A stretch of DNA of 32,107 nucleotides. It comes from Ignavibacteriae bacterium HGW-Ignavibacteriae-2. Its GTDB lineage: Bacteria > Bacteroidota > Ignavibacteria > Ignavibacteriales > Melioribacteraceae. The position numbers and the translations under genes are program-made. Location: the NCBI GenBank assembly GCA_002839805.1, contig PGYT01000031.1, forward strand, positions 57,500 to 89,606, written 5' to 3'. Each line of letters starts with the position of its first letter. Positions within the stretch are counted from its first letter, which is position 1. A model generated the notes under the pieces. It was not told where the DNA came from. It made no database searches and saw nothing but the letters and a program-made list of their open reading frames with translations. Below are positions 15,120 to 23,190 of this stretch, piece by piece.

Positions 15120-18098
15120 ATGACAATTCAAAAATTTGTATTTCGCCTAATTAAAAGATCATCGGGTCTCATGATGCTTGTTATGGTTTCTGTTGTGTTG
15201 CTGTCATTTCAAGTGAGCGGAAAAACATTCTCCAAGCAACAAAACGTCAAAAAACAGACTGCTTTGATTTCGACCGATAAAGCGGAGCTCGACATACTTA
15301 AAAAAAGAATAAATATTAAGGCTGTTAATTCTAATTTGCAGGTGTTCCTGGATCGTTTGTCCGTTGAATCCGATGTGTTTTTTATATACGAAAACGAGTT
15401 GATAAATAAAGAAATAACAAATCTTGAATTTGAAAATGAGGAGTTGGGTGAAATTCTGGATAAACTTCTTACAAATTATGATATAGGGTTTATGCTTTTG
15501 GATGAAAACCGAATCGTAATCGCTTCGTTAGAATCACTTCAGGATAAAACAGGAAGAATTAAAGGGATAGTCACGGACGAAAAAGGAGTCTTACTCCCTG
15601 GCGCAAATGTAATAGTTGATGAGAATAAATTCGGCAGTGCATGCAGTCACAGGGGGATGTACGTAATAAGCAATTTGAAACCTGGGCGCTATACTGTTAA
15701 ATCTTCTTTTATAGGTTATAAACCTCAAATTAAAACAGTAATGGTTTTACCAGGTAAAACAACGGAATTAAATTTCGAATTAATGGCCGAATCTTTCCAA
15801 ATTGGAGGAATTGAAGTTACCGCGGCTCAGGAACTGTTGCCTACAGAAGTTAATTCGAAAACAGAAATAAATAGCGGGGAAATAGAGCATTACCAGGCTA
15901 CCCATCTTGGTGATGTGCTTGATCTTGTGCCGGGAATTCAGAAAACGGATAATCCCGGGATTGGAAAAACAAGTAAGGTTGCAATACGCGGCGGTTCGGA
16001 AGATGCTTTATCCGCCTTCGGCACAAAAGTTATTATAGATGGTATCCCAATTTCTAATAATGTTAATCTTCAATACGAATCATTGGTGGGCTCAAAATTC
16101 GGCGGATCCACAATGGGAAGCAGTATCGATTTAAGAACAATTCCTGCAGATAATCTCGAAAATATTGAAGTTATAACGGGTTTGCCTTCAGTTAAATACG
16201 GCGATTTTACTTCGGGTATCATTAATATTAAAACAAAAACCGGTGTAAGTCCGCATAGATTAAAAATAAAAACAAATCCTAAAAATAATGAAACCAACCT
16301 TGGCGGTGGATTTGCTCTAAATAGCGGTGCTTCTTTAAGTTACAATGTAAACGCCGCAACAAGCCAGCGTGACCTTCGACTTGATGGTGATGAATTTACA
16401 CGTTATACGGGACAGCTTGTTCATAACGACTTTTTCTTTTCAGGCTGCGTGAATAATAATATCAAATTTAATATGCAGGGAATTTACGATGAAGAAGAAC
16501 CTGAGAATGATTATAGCAAAACAAATAATTATAATCGCGGTTTTGAAGTAGGACTTGCCGATTGGGGCGAATATGTCAGTCAGGGCGAAACTTCAAAAAT
16601 TGAATACAACGCTTACGTTAGAATGAAAAGGATTAATTCGCGCAAATCCAAATTACTAACCTCAGATATGCGCGTATTGCCGAACGGGGATAGTGTTACT
16701 TCGTATATCGGTGTTGTAAAAAACGAAGGACTTGAATGGACCAGCGGGGCTACCTTCGATTGGAATTCGGTTTTTTTCACTGGTCAGTACATTCATAAAG
16801 TTTTGGCGGGTATCCAGTTTAGCTATGAAGCTAATACAGGTGACGGGATTATAATAGATACATTATTCAATTATTATGGGGCCGATTCAAAAAAACGTTC
16901 CTATTCATACGATAACATACCGGCATATAAAATTTTAAGTTTATATGCTGAAGATAAAATTACAGGACACCTTTTATTTGATTTTTCACTTATGTTCGGG
17001 TTTAGATATGAGATGTATAATCCTCAGAAGTTTAATATAACCGGTCTTTGGGGAGACGGGGATATAATTCAATCAAAACAAGGAACTTATTTTAATCCTC
17101 GAGCAAGTATATTGGTTTATTTGAGTGATCAAAATCAATTAAGATTAAGCGCCGGAAAAACTAGTAAAGCTCCTCCTCTCTCATCTTTATATAAACCCAA
17201 TGATGTTTTAACGTGGCGCAATCCTTATAGCCGCGACCTGCATTATGTTACCATAGATTTAAAGAGACCAAATCTGAAAGGTTATTCGGAACTTCAATTT
17301 GAAATTGGATACGATCATAAGTTCTTCAATTTTTTGGGTCTTTCATTAACTGGTTATTATAAAGAAAGAAATAACGAAATTGAGTCATCGCGACTGCCGG
17401 TTTTTATTGAAACCGATTTGAGCGGCGCAAATGAACTCTTTTATATCGATACATACTCTTCAGATGAAAATTTCGGTTCATCAATTACAAAAGGAATTGA
17501 ATTTTCATTAAAGACGAATAAAATAAAATCTATCAATACCACATTAATTATTAACGGATCTTACAGTTACAGAAATAAACCGGGCTCTACAATTGTATAT
17601 GACAAAAATCCCGACGAAAGTTTGGGACAATACGAAAATTATATCGTTCACACATCTACAGGTGATCAGCTTTATGGTTGGACTTATTTGGCCGCTGGTA
17701 ATTGGAAAGATCAGTTACAACTGAATTATTATATGCAATACACTCACCCAGAATTAGGATTGTGGATCACTTTGAGGGCGGAACAGCTTTTCAGTGATAG
17801 ATCGAAAAAGTATAATCTTGAACCTGTAGATGAATCCTTGTTAAATCCTGAAAAGTTAATATCCCGTGAGTACGAAGGACAAATAAAAACAAAACCGATT
17901 AAATGGCTTTTTAATTTCAGCATAAGCAAATCCTTATTCCCAGGCGCTGAAGTTTCTTTCTATGTTAATAATTTTTTGGATGACCCTGCTGTGTATTCAT
18001 ATTATCAAAGCTATAACACAAAAATATATAGTAATCGGAATCCCGATTTATTCTACGGGCTCGAATTCAGTATGATATTTGACGAAATAATTAAATAA
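15120..18098 (+). CDS. TonB-dependent receptor with STN signalling domain, module B
   Basis: Outer-membrane importer and signal transducer of 992 residues. A signal or anchor segment is at about 15-35. The STN domain follows at about 55-135 (LDILKKRINIKAVNSNLQVF, LGEILDKLLTNYDIGF), the part that contacts FecR. The CarboxypepD_reg-like sandwich is about 144-230 (IKGIVTDEKGVLLPGANVIV). IGGIEVTAA at about 228 is a possible TonB box. The plug (VAIRGGSED, VIIDGIPISNN, IEVITGLPSVKYGD) and a barrel ending NPDLFYGLEF complete it. It is a paralogue of the receptor at 3258 over the sandwich, plug and barrel (for example GLWGDGDIIQSKQGTYFNPR against GLWGKGDLIKGKNGSYFNPR). It is adjacent to the sigma and FecR genes, so it forms a complete FecA/FecR/FecI-like relay. 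The substrate is unknown. Confidence 0.93.
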   Translation: MTIQKFVFRLIKRSSGLMMLVMVSVVLLSFQVSGKTFSKQQNVKKQTALISTDKAELDILKKRINIKAVNSNLQVFLDRLSVESDVFFIYENELINKEITNLEFENEELGEILDKLLTNYDIGFMLLDENRIVIASLESLQDKTGRIKGIVTDEKGVLLPGANVIVDENKFGSACSHRGMYVISNLKPGRYTVKSSFIGYKPQIKTVMVLPGKTTELNFELMAESFQIGGIEVTAAQELLPTEVNSKTEINSGEIEHYQATHLGDVLDLVPGIQKTDNPGIGKTSKVAIRGGSEDALSAFGTKVIIDGIPISNNVNLQYESLVGSKFGGSTMGSSIDLRTIPADNLENIEVITGLPSVKYGDFTSGIINIKTKTGVSPHRLKIKTNPKNNETNLGGGFALNSGASLSYNVNAATSQRDLRLDGDEFTRYTGQLVHNDFFFSGCVNNNIKFNMQGIYDEEEPENDYSKTNNYNRGFEVGLADWGEYVSQGETSKIEYNAYVRMKRINSRKSKLLTSDMRVLPNGDSVTSYIGVVKNEGLEWTSGATFDWNSVFFTGQYIHKVLAGIQFSYEANTGDGIIIDTLFNYYGADSKKRSYSYDNIPAYKILSLYAEDKITGHLLFDFSLMFGFRYEMYNPQKFNITGLWGDGDIIQSKQGTYFNPRASILVYLSDQNQLRLSAGKTSKAPPLSSLYKPNDVLTWRNPYSRDLHYVTIDLKRPNLKGYSELQFEIGYDHKFFNFLGLSLTGYYKERNNEIESSRLPVFIETDLSGANELFYIDTYSSDENFGSSITKGIEFSLKTNKIKSINTTLIINGSYSYRNKPGSTIVYDKNPDESLGQYENYIVHTSTGDQLYGWTYLAAGNWKDQLQLNYYMQYTHPELGLWITLRAEQLFSDRSKKYNLEPVDESLLNPEKLISREYEGQIKTKPIKWLFNFSISKSLFPGAEVSFYVNNFLDDPAVYSYYQSYNTKIYSNRNPDLFYGLEFSMIFDEIIK

Positions 18099-18102
18099 TT
18101 AT

Positions 18103-19206
18103 ATGAAAAAAAATTATTACACCATTGTTTTTTTAGCACTGCTGCTCATTAGCGCATGCAAGGAAGAAGGTCCGGTAAATATTGATGGACAAGCTGAATG
18201 GAAGATTTATACTATTTGGGACCGTTCTGCTTACGACAGTGATGATCCTTTCAAACCGTTAAGCAATGCCAAGATAGTCTTTAATTATGACTACGGCGAA
18301 TTTTCGAAACTAACCGATGAAAATGGTGTGCTTAAATTATATAATCTTCCTTCCGGGATTTATACAATTTCGGTTGTTGGCAGCCACCCTGAAGATGATA
18401 ACATTTTTCTTGTCGGAAATAAAAAAGAAATTCGAATATGGTCCGGCGGTTCATACATCGATACAATTTTTACAATGGCTGTCTCGAGTTCCGGCATTGC
18501 AATAAACGAGGTTTATTTTGCAGGTCCGGTTAATAGAATATTTTATTTCTTCGACCAGTTTGTTGAGTTATACAATAGTAGCAATGAGATAAAATATCTG
18601 GACGGTATGGTGCTGATGCGGGTTTCTGGAAATCAGGATGATGGAGAACGTGGGCCGGGCGCAGATGAAAATTCAGACGGTGATATTGATGGTATAACAT
18701 ATGCTTATCAGTTTCCGGGTAAACCCGGAGGAAAAGAATATCCTTTCCTTCCGAAAACTTTTCTCGTAATAGCTTCTGATGCTGTGGATCATAGAAAATA
18801 TGTTTCAACCAGCATAGATTTAACTATTGCCGACTGGGAGTGTTATAATCAATACGCGAGTAATGAGTCCGATAACGTCAATGTACCTAATCTTTTAAAC
18901 TTGTTTCCCGAAAAAACTACAGACTTTTATATTTCTCTCGGCAGCGATATAGTTGTTCTGGCTACGGGCGAAGATACCGATCTTGAAGACGGTCTTGACA
19001 TAGATACTATTATTGACGGGTTGGAATATGATATGAACGTGACCTCACTTAAAACATTAGATGACAGAGTAGATAGAGGAAGAGCAAAAGCGCCCGCCAA
19101 ATATTCGGGTCAATCCATTCAAAGAAAAGTACCAGGAGTTGATACAAACGACGGAACTTTGGATTGGGAAATTTTAAACGGTACAACACCCGGTTATCAT
19201 AAATAA
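18103..19206 (+). CDS. DUF4876-type surface lipoprotein, module B
   Basis: Predicted lipoprotein of 367 residues, 4 nt after the receptor stop. The signal ends in a lipobox LLISAC with Cys19 as the lipid attachment residue, followed by KEEG. About 25-105 is a beta-sandwich with a CarboxypepD/CNA-B look (LTDENGVLKLYNLPSGIYTI). From about 130 there is a lamin-tail-like segment (IAINEVYFAG, QFVELYNSSNEIKYLDGMVL). The marks FPGKPG, YPFLPKTFLVIA, DHRKYV, SIDL and NVPN align in order with the module A lipoprotein. The acidic loop GADENSDGDIDG at about 187-198 resembles a calcium-binding loop; the module A paralogue lacks it. The function is not known; a partner of the adjacent receptor is inferred. 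Confidence 0.78.
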   Translation: MKKNYYTIVFLALLLISACKEEGPVNIDGQAEWKIYTIWDRSAYDSDDPFKPLSNAKIVFNYDYGEFSKLTDENGVLKLYNLPSGIYTISVVGSHPEDDNIFLVGNKKEIRIWSGGSYIDTIFTMAVSSSGIAINEVYFAGPVNRIFYFFDQFVELYNSSNEIKYLDGMVLMRVSGNQDDGERGPGADENSDGDIDGITYAYQFPGKPGGKEYPFLPKTFLVIASDAVDHRKYVSTSIDLTIADWECYNQYASNESDNVNVPNLLNLFPEKTTDFYISLGSDIVVLATGEDTDLEDGLDIDTIIDGLEYDMNVTSLKTLDDRVDRGRAKAPAKYSGQSIQRKVPGVDTNDGTLDWEILNGTTPGYHK

Positions 19207-19219
19207 TTAATTATCTGGT

Positions 19220-20692
19220 ATGAATAGAATGAAAATTAAATCCGGCGCAATAATTTTTTTACTTTTCTTATCGATCAATACATTTGCTCAAAAAAGCAGA
19301 ACCATGGCTATGGGTAATTTGAGCTACTCAATTATTGACAGTGATTACAGTATTAATATGTTCGATATCGGATATAATCCCGCTTGGCTAATAGCTGATA
19401 GTAAAGACGCAAAATTGGAGTTTACCCCTAACTATACTAATTCCAAATATGATTTTGCCAGAAAATATTCGCCCGAATCGTCAGACAATTATAATATATT
19501 CTCCACCGCTGTTAAACCATTAGGAAACGCAGGTACCTTTAGGGGTTCGGCTTCATATAATTATCTTAGTATGAATAATTATAATAGAACAATTGAATTA
19601 AACCCTTATACAGGTAAAGGATTTTTTTACGCTGATACTACCAACGGCGATTTTACCTATAAAGGACCTTCATTTCAACTTATGCATAGCTTAAAGCTCT
19701 CAGAAAAAATATACATTGGAGGATCGGTTAATTATAAAGTCTGGGACGGACTAAAAGAAATTTCATCATACGCTATTACAACATTTAGAGATGTTAATTT
19801 AAATGTAGGTGTAGCTTATAGTTTGCTCGACAACTTGACTCTTGGTACAAATTTCATTTTCAACAGTTCTCAGGAGAATATCGAAATAAACGACCCCAAT
19901 AATCTTAGTATTACTATTGATAATATTTTTGGTGAAAATTATTCAGTCCGTCTGATTACTGGTGATAAAAACGAAAAAATTAGAAATAGCTCTTCAGTAA
20001 CAAATTTTCAAATTCAGTGGCAGCCCGCAATAAATATTGACGTTTTATTCACCGGATCTTTAGAGAACGCCAACTCCGCTCTGTTAAATTCTAGTTCTGC
20101 AACATTTAAAGACAGGGAGGATAGTTACGCAAACTTTTATGGTGTTAATGCTGGTCTGATATCTCAGTACAGAATTAGCAAAGAATTTATCGCGGGACTC
20201 AAAGCCCAATATAATAAACTTGAAAGCTGGACAAAACTTAGCGCAAAAAATCTGAAAATTTGGGACTGGGAAACTAATAGATCAATTGTTGGCTTGGGAT
20301 TATCATATAATCCAGCTAATTCCGATTTTCTAATCGGAGTTGAATATGAGTTTTCAGATTTTTCAGCTGACTCATCAAAATATATTGACAATAAATACAA
20401 TTCGATTTCTTCGATCGATCATTTAGTTAAAATCGGAGCGGAATATAAACTTTTATCCTCACTGATTTCACGAGCTGGATATAATTATCAAAAAGTTGGA
20501 GAGGATCTCATTTTCGGCGCAAAAGATCTAACATTAAACAGATTTACATTGGGGCTGGGGATTAAACTTACCGAAGCATTCACGCTCGACTTTTCCGTGG
20601 ATTATATTCTTATGAAGCCTGGGACAACAAATAATAATATCAGTAACGACATATTTGTTTGCTCTGCTACATTAAGGACATACACTTTTTAA
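19220..20692 (+). CDS. DUF6850-type outer-membrane beta-barrel protein, module B
   Basis: Predicted outer-membrane protein of 490 residues. The signal peptide covers about 1-24 (ends in TFAQ). Many amphipathic strands rich in Asn, Ser, Tyr follow (for example SLKLSEKIYIGGSVNYKVW, FTLGLGIKLTEAFTLDFSVD), and it ends in RTYTF with a terminal Phe, the typical last residue of a BAM-inserted barrel. It sits 13 nt after the DUF4876 gene and occupies the same slot as the protein at 7145, with which it shares YNPAWL/ENPAFL near the N-terminus. The start could also be the ATG three codons in (19229); the ribosome site is weak for both. Function is unknown; it is likely a structural partner of the receptor complex. 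Confidence 0.7.
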   Translation: MNRMKIKSGAIIFLLFLSINTFAQKSRTMAMGNLSYSIIDSDYSINMFDIGYNPAWLIADSKDAKLEFTPNYTNSKYDFARKYSPESSDNYNIFSTAVKPLGNAGTFRGSASYNYLSMNNYNRTIELNPYTGKGFFYADTTNGDFTYKGPSFQLMHSLKLSEKIYIGGSVNYKVWDGLKEISSYAITTFRDVNLNVGVAYSLLDNLTLGTNFIFNSSQENIEINDPNNLSITIDNIFGENYSVRLITGDKNEKIRNSSSVTNFQIQWQPAINIDVLFTGSLENANSALLNSSSATFKDREDSYANFYGVNAGLISQYRISKEFIAGLKAQYNKLESWTKLSAKNLKIWDWETNRSIVGLGLSYNPANSDFLIGVEYEFSDFSADSSKYIDNKYNSISSIDHLVKIGAEYKLLSSLISRAGYNYQKVGEDLIFGAKDLTLNRFTLGLGIKLTEAFTLDFSVDYILMKPGTTNNNISNDIFVCSATLRTYTF

Positions 20693-20713
20693 AAAACGAG
20701 GAGACTACCTGTT

Positions 20714-22942
20714 ATGTTAAATAAGTTATATTGTTTTGTTTTAATAATATTTATTACCACGGTTTCTGCTCAGGAATTTCAAAAAGTTAATTCTGAAACT
20801 TACCCTCCGTTAAAAGATATTTTCTTCATAAATGATAATACCGGCTGGATTGTAAGCGATAGAGATTTTGCTACTAAGCTGCCGGTAATTTTAAAAACCA
20901 CCGACGGAGGTGTAACATGGTTCCAACAGAATCATGACGTTTTCGATAAATTTCTATACTCGGTTTTCTTTATAGATGAAAACAGAGGCTACGTTGGCGG
21001 CAGCGGAGACCTACTTTTAAGTACTACAGACGGTGGAGACACTTGGGTGTCTTCTGCCGTAGGATCATCCGGTGGTTCGGTAAAAGATATTTATTTCGCA
21101 AATGAGTCGACCGGATGGCTACGTTTATCTAAATCGTCCAATGCACAAATCCTTTATACAAATGACGGCGGAACTACCTGGAAAGAAGTGCTTAAGGTTT
21201 CAAAAGATCTTTATTCGATGAGTTTCGCCGGGTTAAACGTGGGTGTGGCGGCTGGAAAAAGTAAAGATGATATGTATTATACAACAGATGGTGTTACATG
21301 GAGATTGGGCGAATCTGAAAATTACGGGGATTATATTTACACTAAAACAAACTGCAACGCGCTTTATATGGTCACTGAAAATTTTGTTTACGGAGTAGGC
21401 TGGGGTTCTGCTTCAGCGGGTTTGCAGCCGTCAATATTAATTAAATCTACTAATGGTGGCAAAACATGGAAATATCTCGATCAATCTGATGAAAATAAAG
21501 TTTATGCAAATATAAACGATATGTATTTCGAAAACGGGCTTAGCGGAATATGTTTCGGGGGCGGAGCTCAATACGGAAGTGTTGCTTTAAGAACAACTGA
21601 CGGCGGTAAAAAATGGATTCCAATAGAAACGTCTTTCGGATTTAATATTTATGCTACTGCAAAAGCAGGAAATAAACTTTTTATTGTTGGCGCCGGTGGA
21701 AATATCGCCTATACAACGGATATGGGTGTTTCCTGGACTAATATTACACCAATGCCGGAAGCTACCCTGTATAGCATAACATTTCCTGGTGGTAACTCGG
21801 GCTATGCTGCTGGTTTCGACGGACTGCTCGTAAAAACTACCGACGGCGGTCAAACATGGATCCCTCAATATGTTGCCGTTAATAAATCCTGCCCTAAAAT
21901 TGAAAACATATTTTTTGTTGATGAAAATGTAGGATATATTGGGCGCGCATACGGAATGATAGTTAAAACTACTGATGGTGGCGACAGCTGGAGCGTATTA
22001 AGAGAAGCGGGAATGAGCTCTTTTGAAAATTATTACGCGCTAAATTTTCTTGACGCTGACTTCGGTTATATCGCAGGAAGAATTGATAAGGATATTGATA
22101 TTTTATTTAAAACCACCGACGGCGGAACAACATTTACAGAAAAATCCAATAATTTCCAGGAATCTATTTATGGTATTCATATCATAGATAAGAATAATGC
22201 TGTATTTGCTGGTGATGATTTATTGCTGGCCTATACTGAAGATGGTGCGGAGTCGTTTAAAAGGGCAAATATTATGGGAGCTTCGCATACAGATTCTACC
22301 ACTGCGGTTGACTTTATCGACTTTATTGGGAAAACCGGACTGGCGGTGGGGCAGAATATGATATTTAAAAGTGAAGACGGCGGGAAGAATTGGAATAAGT
22401 CATTATTCGATTCGGTTGATATCGCCTTTGAAGGCATACTAATTATTAGCGACCAAATATATTATGTAATTGGTGATAAAATTATATATCACTCAATAGA
22501 TGGCGGTGCAACGTGGACAGATGTTACAAATAGCGAAGAAATTGACGAGTATCTAAGAGCGATTGCCATTAATGAATCGAGCAATACCATTTGGCTTTCG
22601 GGTAATGGATCTAGTATTTATAAAGCTGACTGCCCTTATCCTCCCACTTCAATTAAATTAGTTTCCTCAGAAGTACCGGAAAGTTTTAACCTGGACCAAA
22701 ATTATCCGAATCCGTTTAATCCGATGACAAAAATCAATTATAATATTACGGAATCAGGATTTGTGGAACTTAACGTATTTACATTAACTGGTGAACTAGC
22801 GGCAAAACTTGTTAATAAAGTTCAAAAGGCCGGTTCTTACTCAGTTAATTTTAACGCTGAAAATTTAGTCAGCGGAATTTATTTCTACACTTTATCGAGT
22901 AACAAAAAAATAACAACTAAAAAAATGGTGCTATTAAAATAA
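20714..22942 (+). CDS. Secreted YCF48/Asp-box propeller protein with T9SS sorting domain, module B
   Basis: Predicted T9SS-exported surface protein of 742 residues. Residues 1-19 form a signal peptide ending in VSAQ. About 22-635 hold 13 Asp-box-like motifs ((T/S)xDGGxTW; a few degenerate, such as TEDGAESF and TTDGVTW), the same count as in the proteins at 394 and 8664. About 654-742 is a type A T9SS C-terminal domain (QNYPNPFNPMTKINY, GSYSVNFNAENLVSGIYFY, KMVLLK). A strong GAGGAGA ribosome site (20698-20704) precedes the ATG by 9 nt. It is the last gene of module B. A ligand-binding or scaffold role at the surface is inferred. Confidence 0.88.
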   Translation: MLNKLYCFVLIIFITTVSAQEFQKVNSETYPPLKDIFFINDNTGWIVSDRDFATKLPVILKTTDGGVTWFQQNHDVFDKFLYSVFFIDENRGYVGGSGDLLLSTTDGGDTWVSSAVGSSGGSVKDIYFANESTGWLRLSKSSNAQILYTNDGGTTWKEVLKVSKDLYSMSFAGLNVGVAAGKSKDDMYYTTDGVTWRLGESENYGDYIYTKTNCNALYMVTENFVYGVGWGSASAGLQPSILIKSTNGGKTWKYLDQSDENKVYANINDMYFENGLSGICFGGGAQYGSVALRTTDGGKKWIPIETSFGFNIYATAKAGNKLFIVGAGGNIAYTTDMGVSWTNITPMPEATLYSITFPGGNSGYAAGFDGLLVKTTDGGQTWIPQYVAVNKSCPKIENIFFVDENVGYIGRAYGMIVKTTDGGDSWSVLREAGMSSFENYYALNFLDADFGYIAGRIDKDIDILFKTTDGGTTFTEKSNNFQESIYGIHIIDKNNAVFAGDDLLLAYTEDGAESFKRANIMGASHTDSTTAVDFIDFIGKTGLAVGQNMIFKSEDGGKNWNKSLFDSVDIAFEGILIISDQIYYVIGDKIIYHSIDGGATWTDVTNSEEIDEYLRAIAINESSNTIWLSGNGSSIYKADCPYPPTSIKLVSSEVPESFNLDQNYPNPFNPMTKINYNITESGFVELNVFTLTGELAAKLVNKVQKAGSYSVNFNAENLVSGIYFYTLSSNKKITTKKMVLLK

Positions 22943-22999
22943 AATAATTTTCCGTGGCTGTCCTGTAGGTAGTTGAAGATTATTTGTACTGAATTATTT

Positions 23000-23013
23000 G
23001 TCTTCCGGAAGAC
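23000..23013. promoter_or_regulatory. 14-bp perfect palindrome between module B and the peptidase operon
   Basis: GTCTTCCGGAAGAC is a perfect 14-bp palindrome, and pairing resumes beyond one mismatch on each side (ATTT.../...TAAT, 22996-23017). It lies 57 bp after the propeller stop and about 178 bp before the M28 gene, in an otherwise AT-rich gap of about 250 bp. It has no loop and no U-run, so it reads better as a dimeric operator than as a terminator. Confidence 0.4.
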
Positions 23014-23190
23014 TAATTAAAAATACAAATGAACGCAGCTCAATAATAGAATTACAGTGCAGCTTCTTATTCAAACCTGTTAATAATTATCACAATTTGT
23101 TAAACAATAATAATGTAAACGGGATTGTTGTTTTTAAAATGAAGATTTCAACAAAAAAATATCAACTTTTTAACGGAGTTTCCGCTGATT

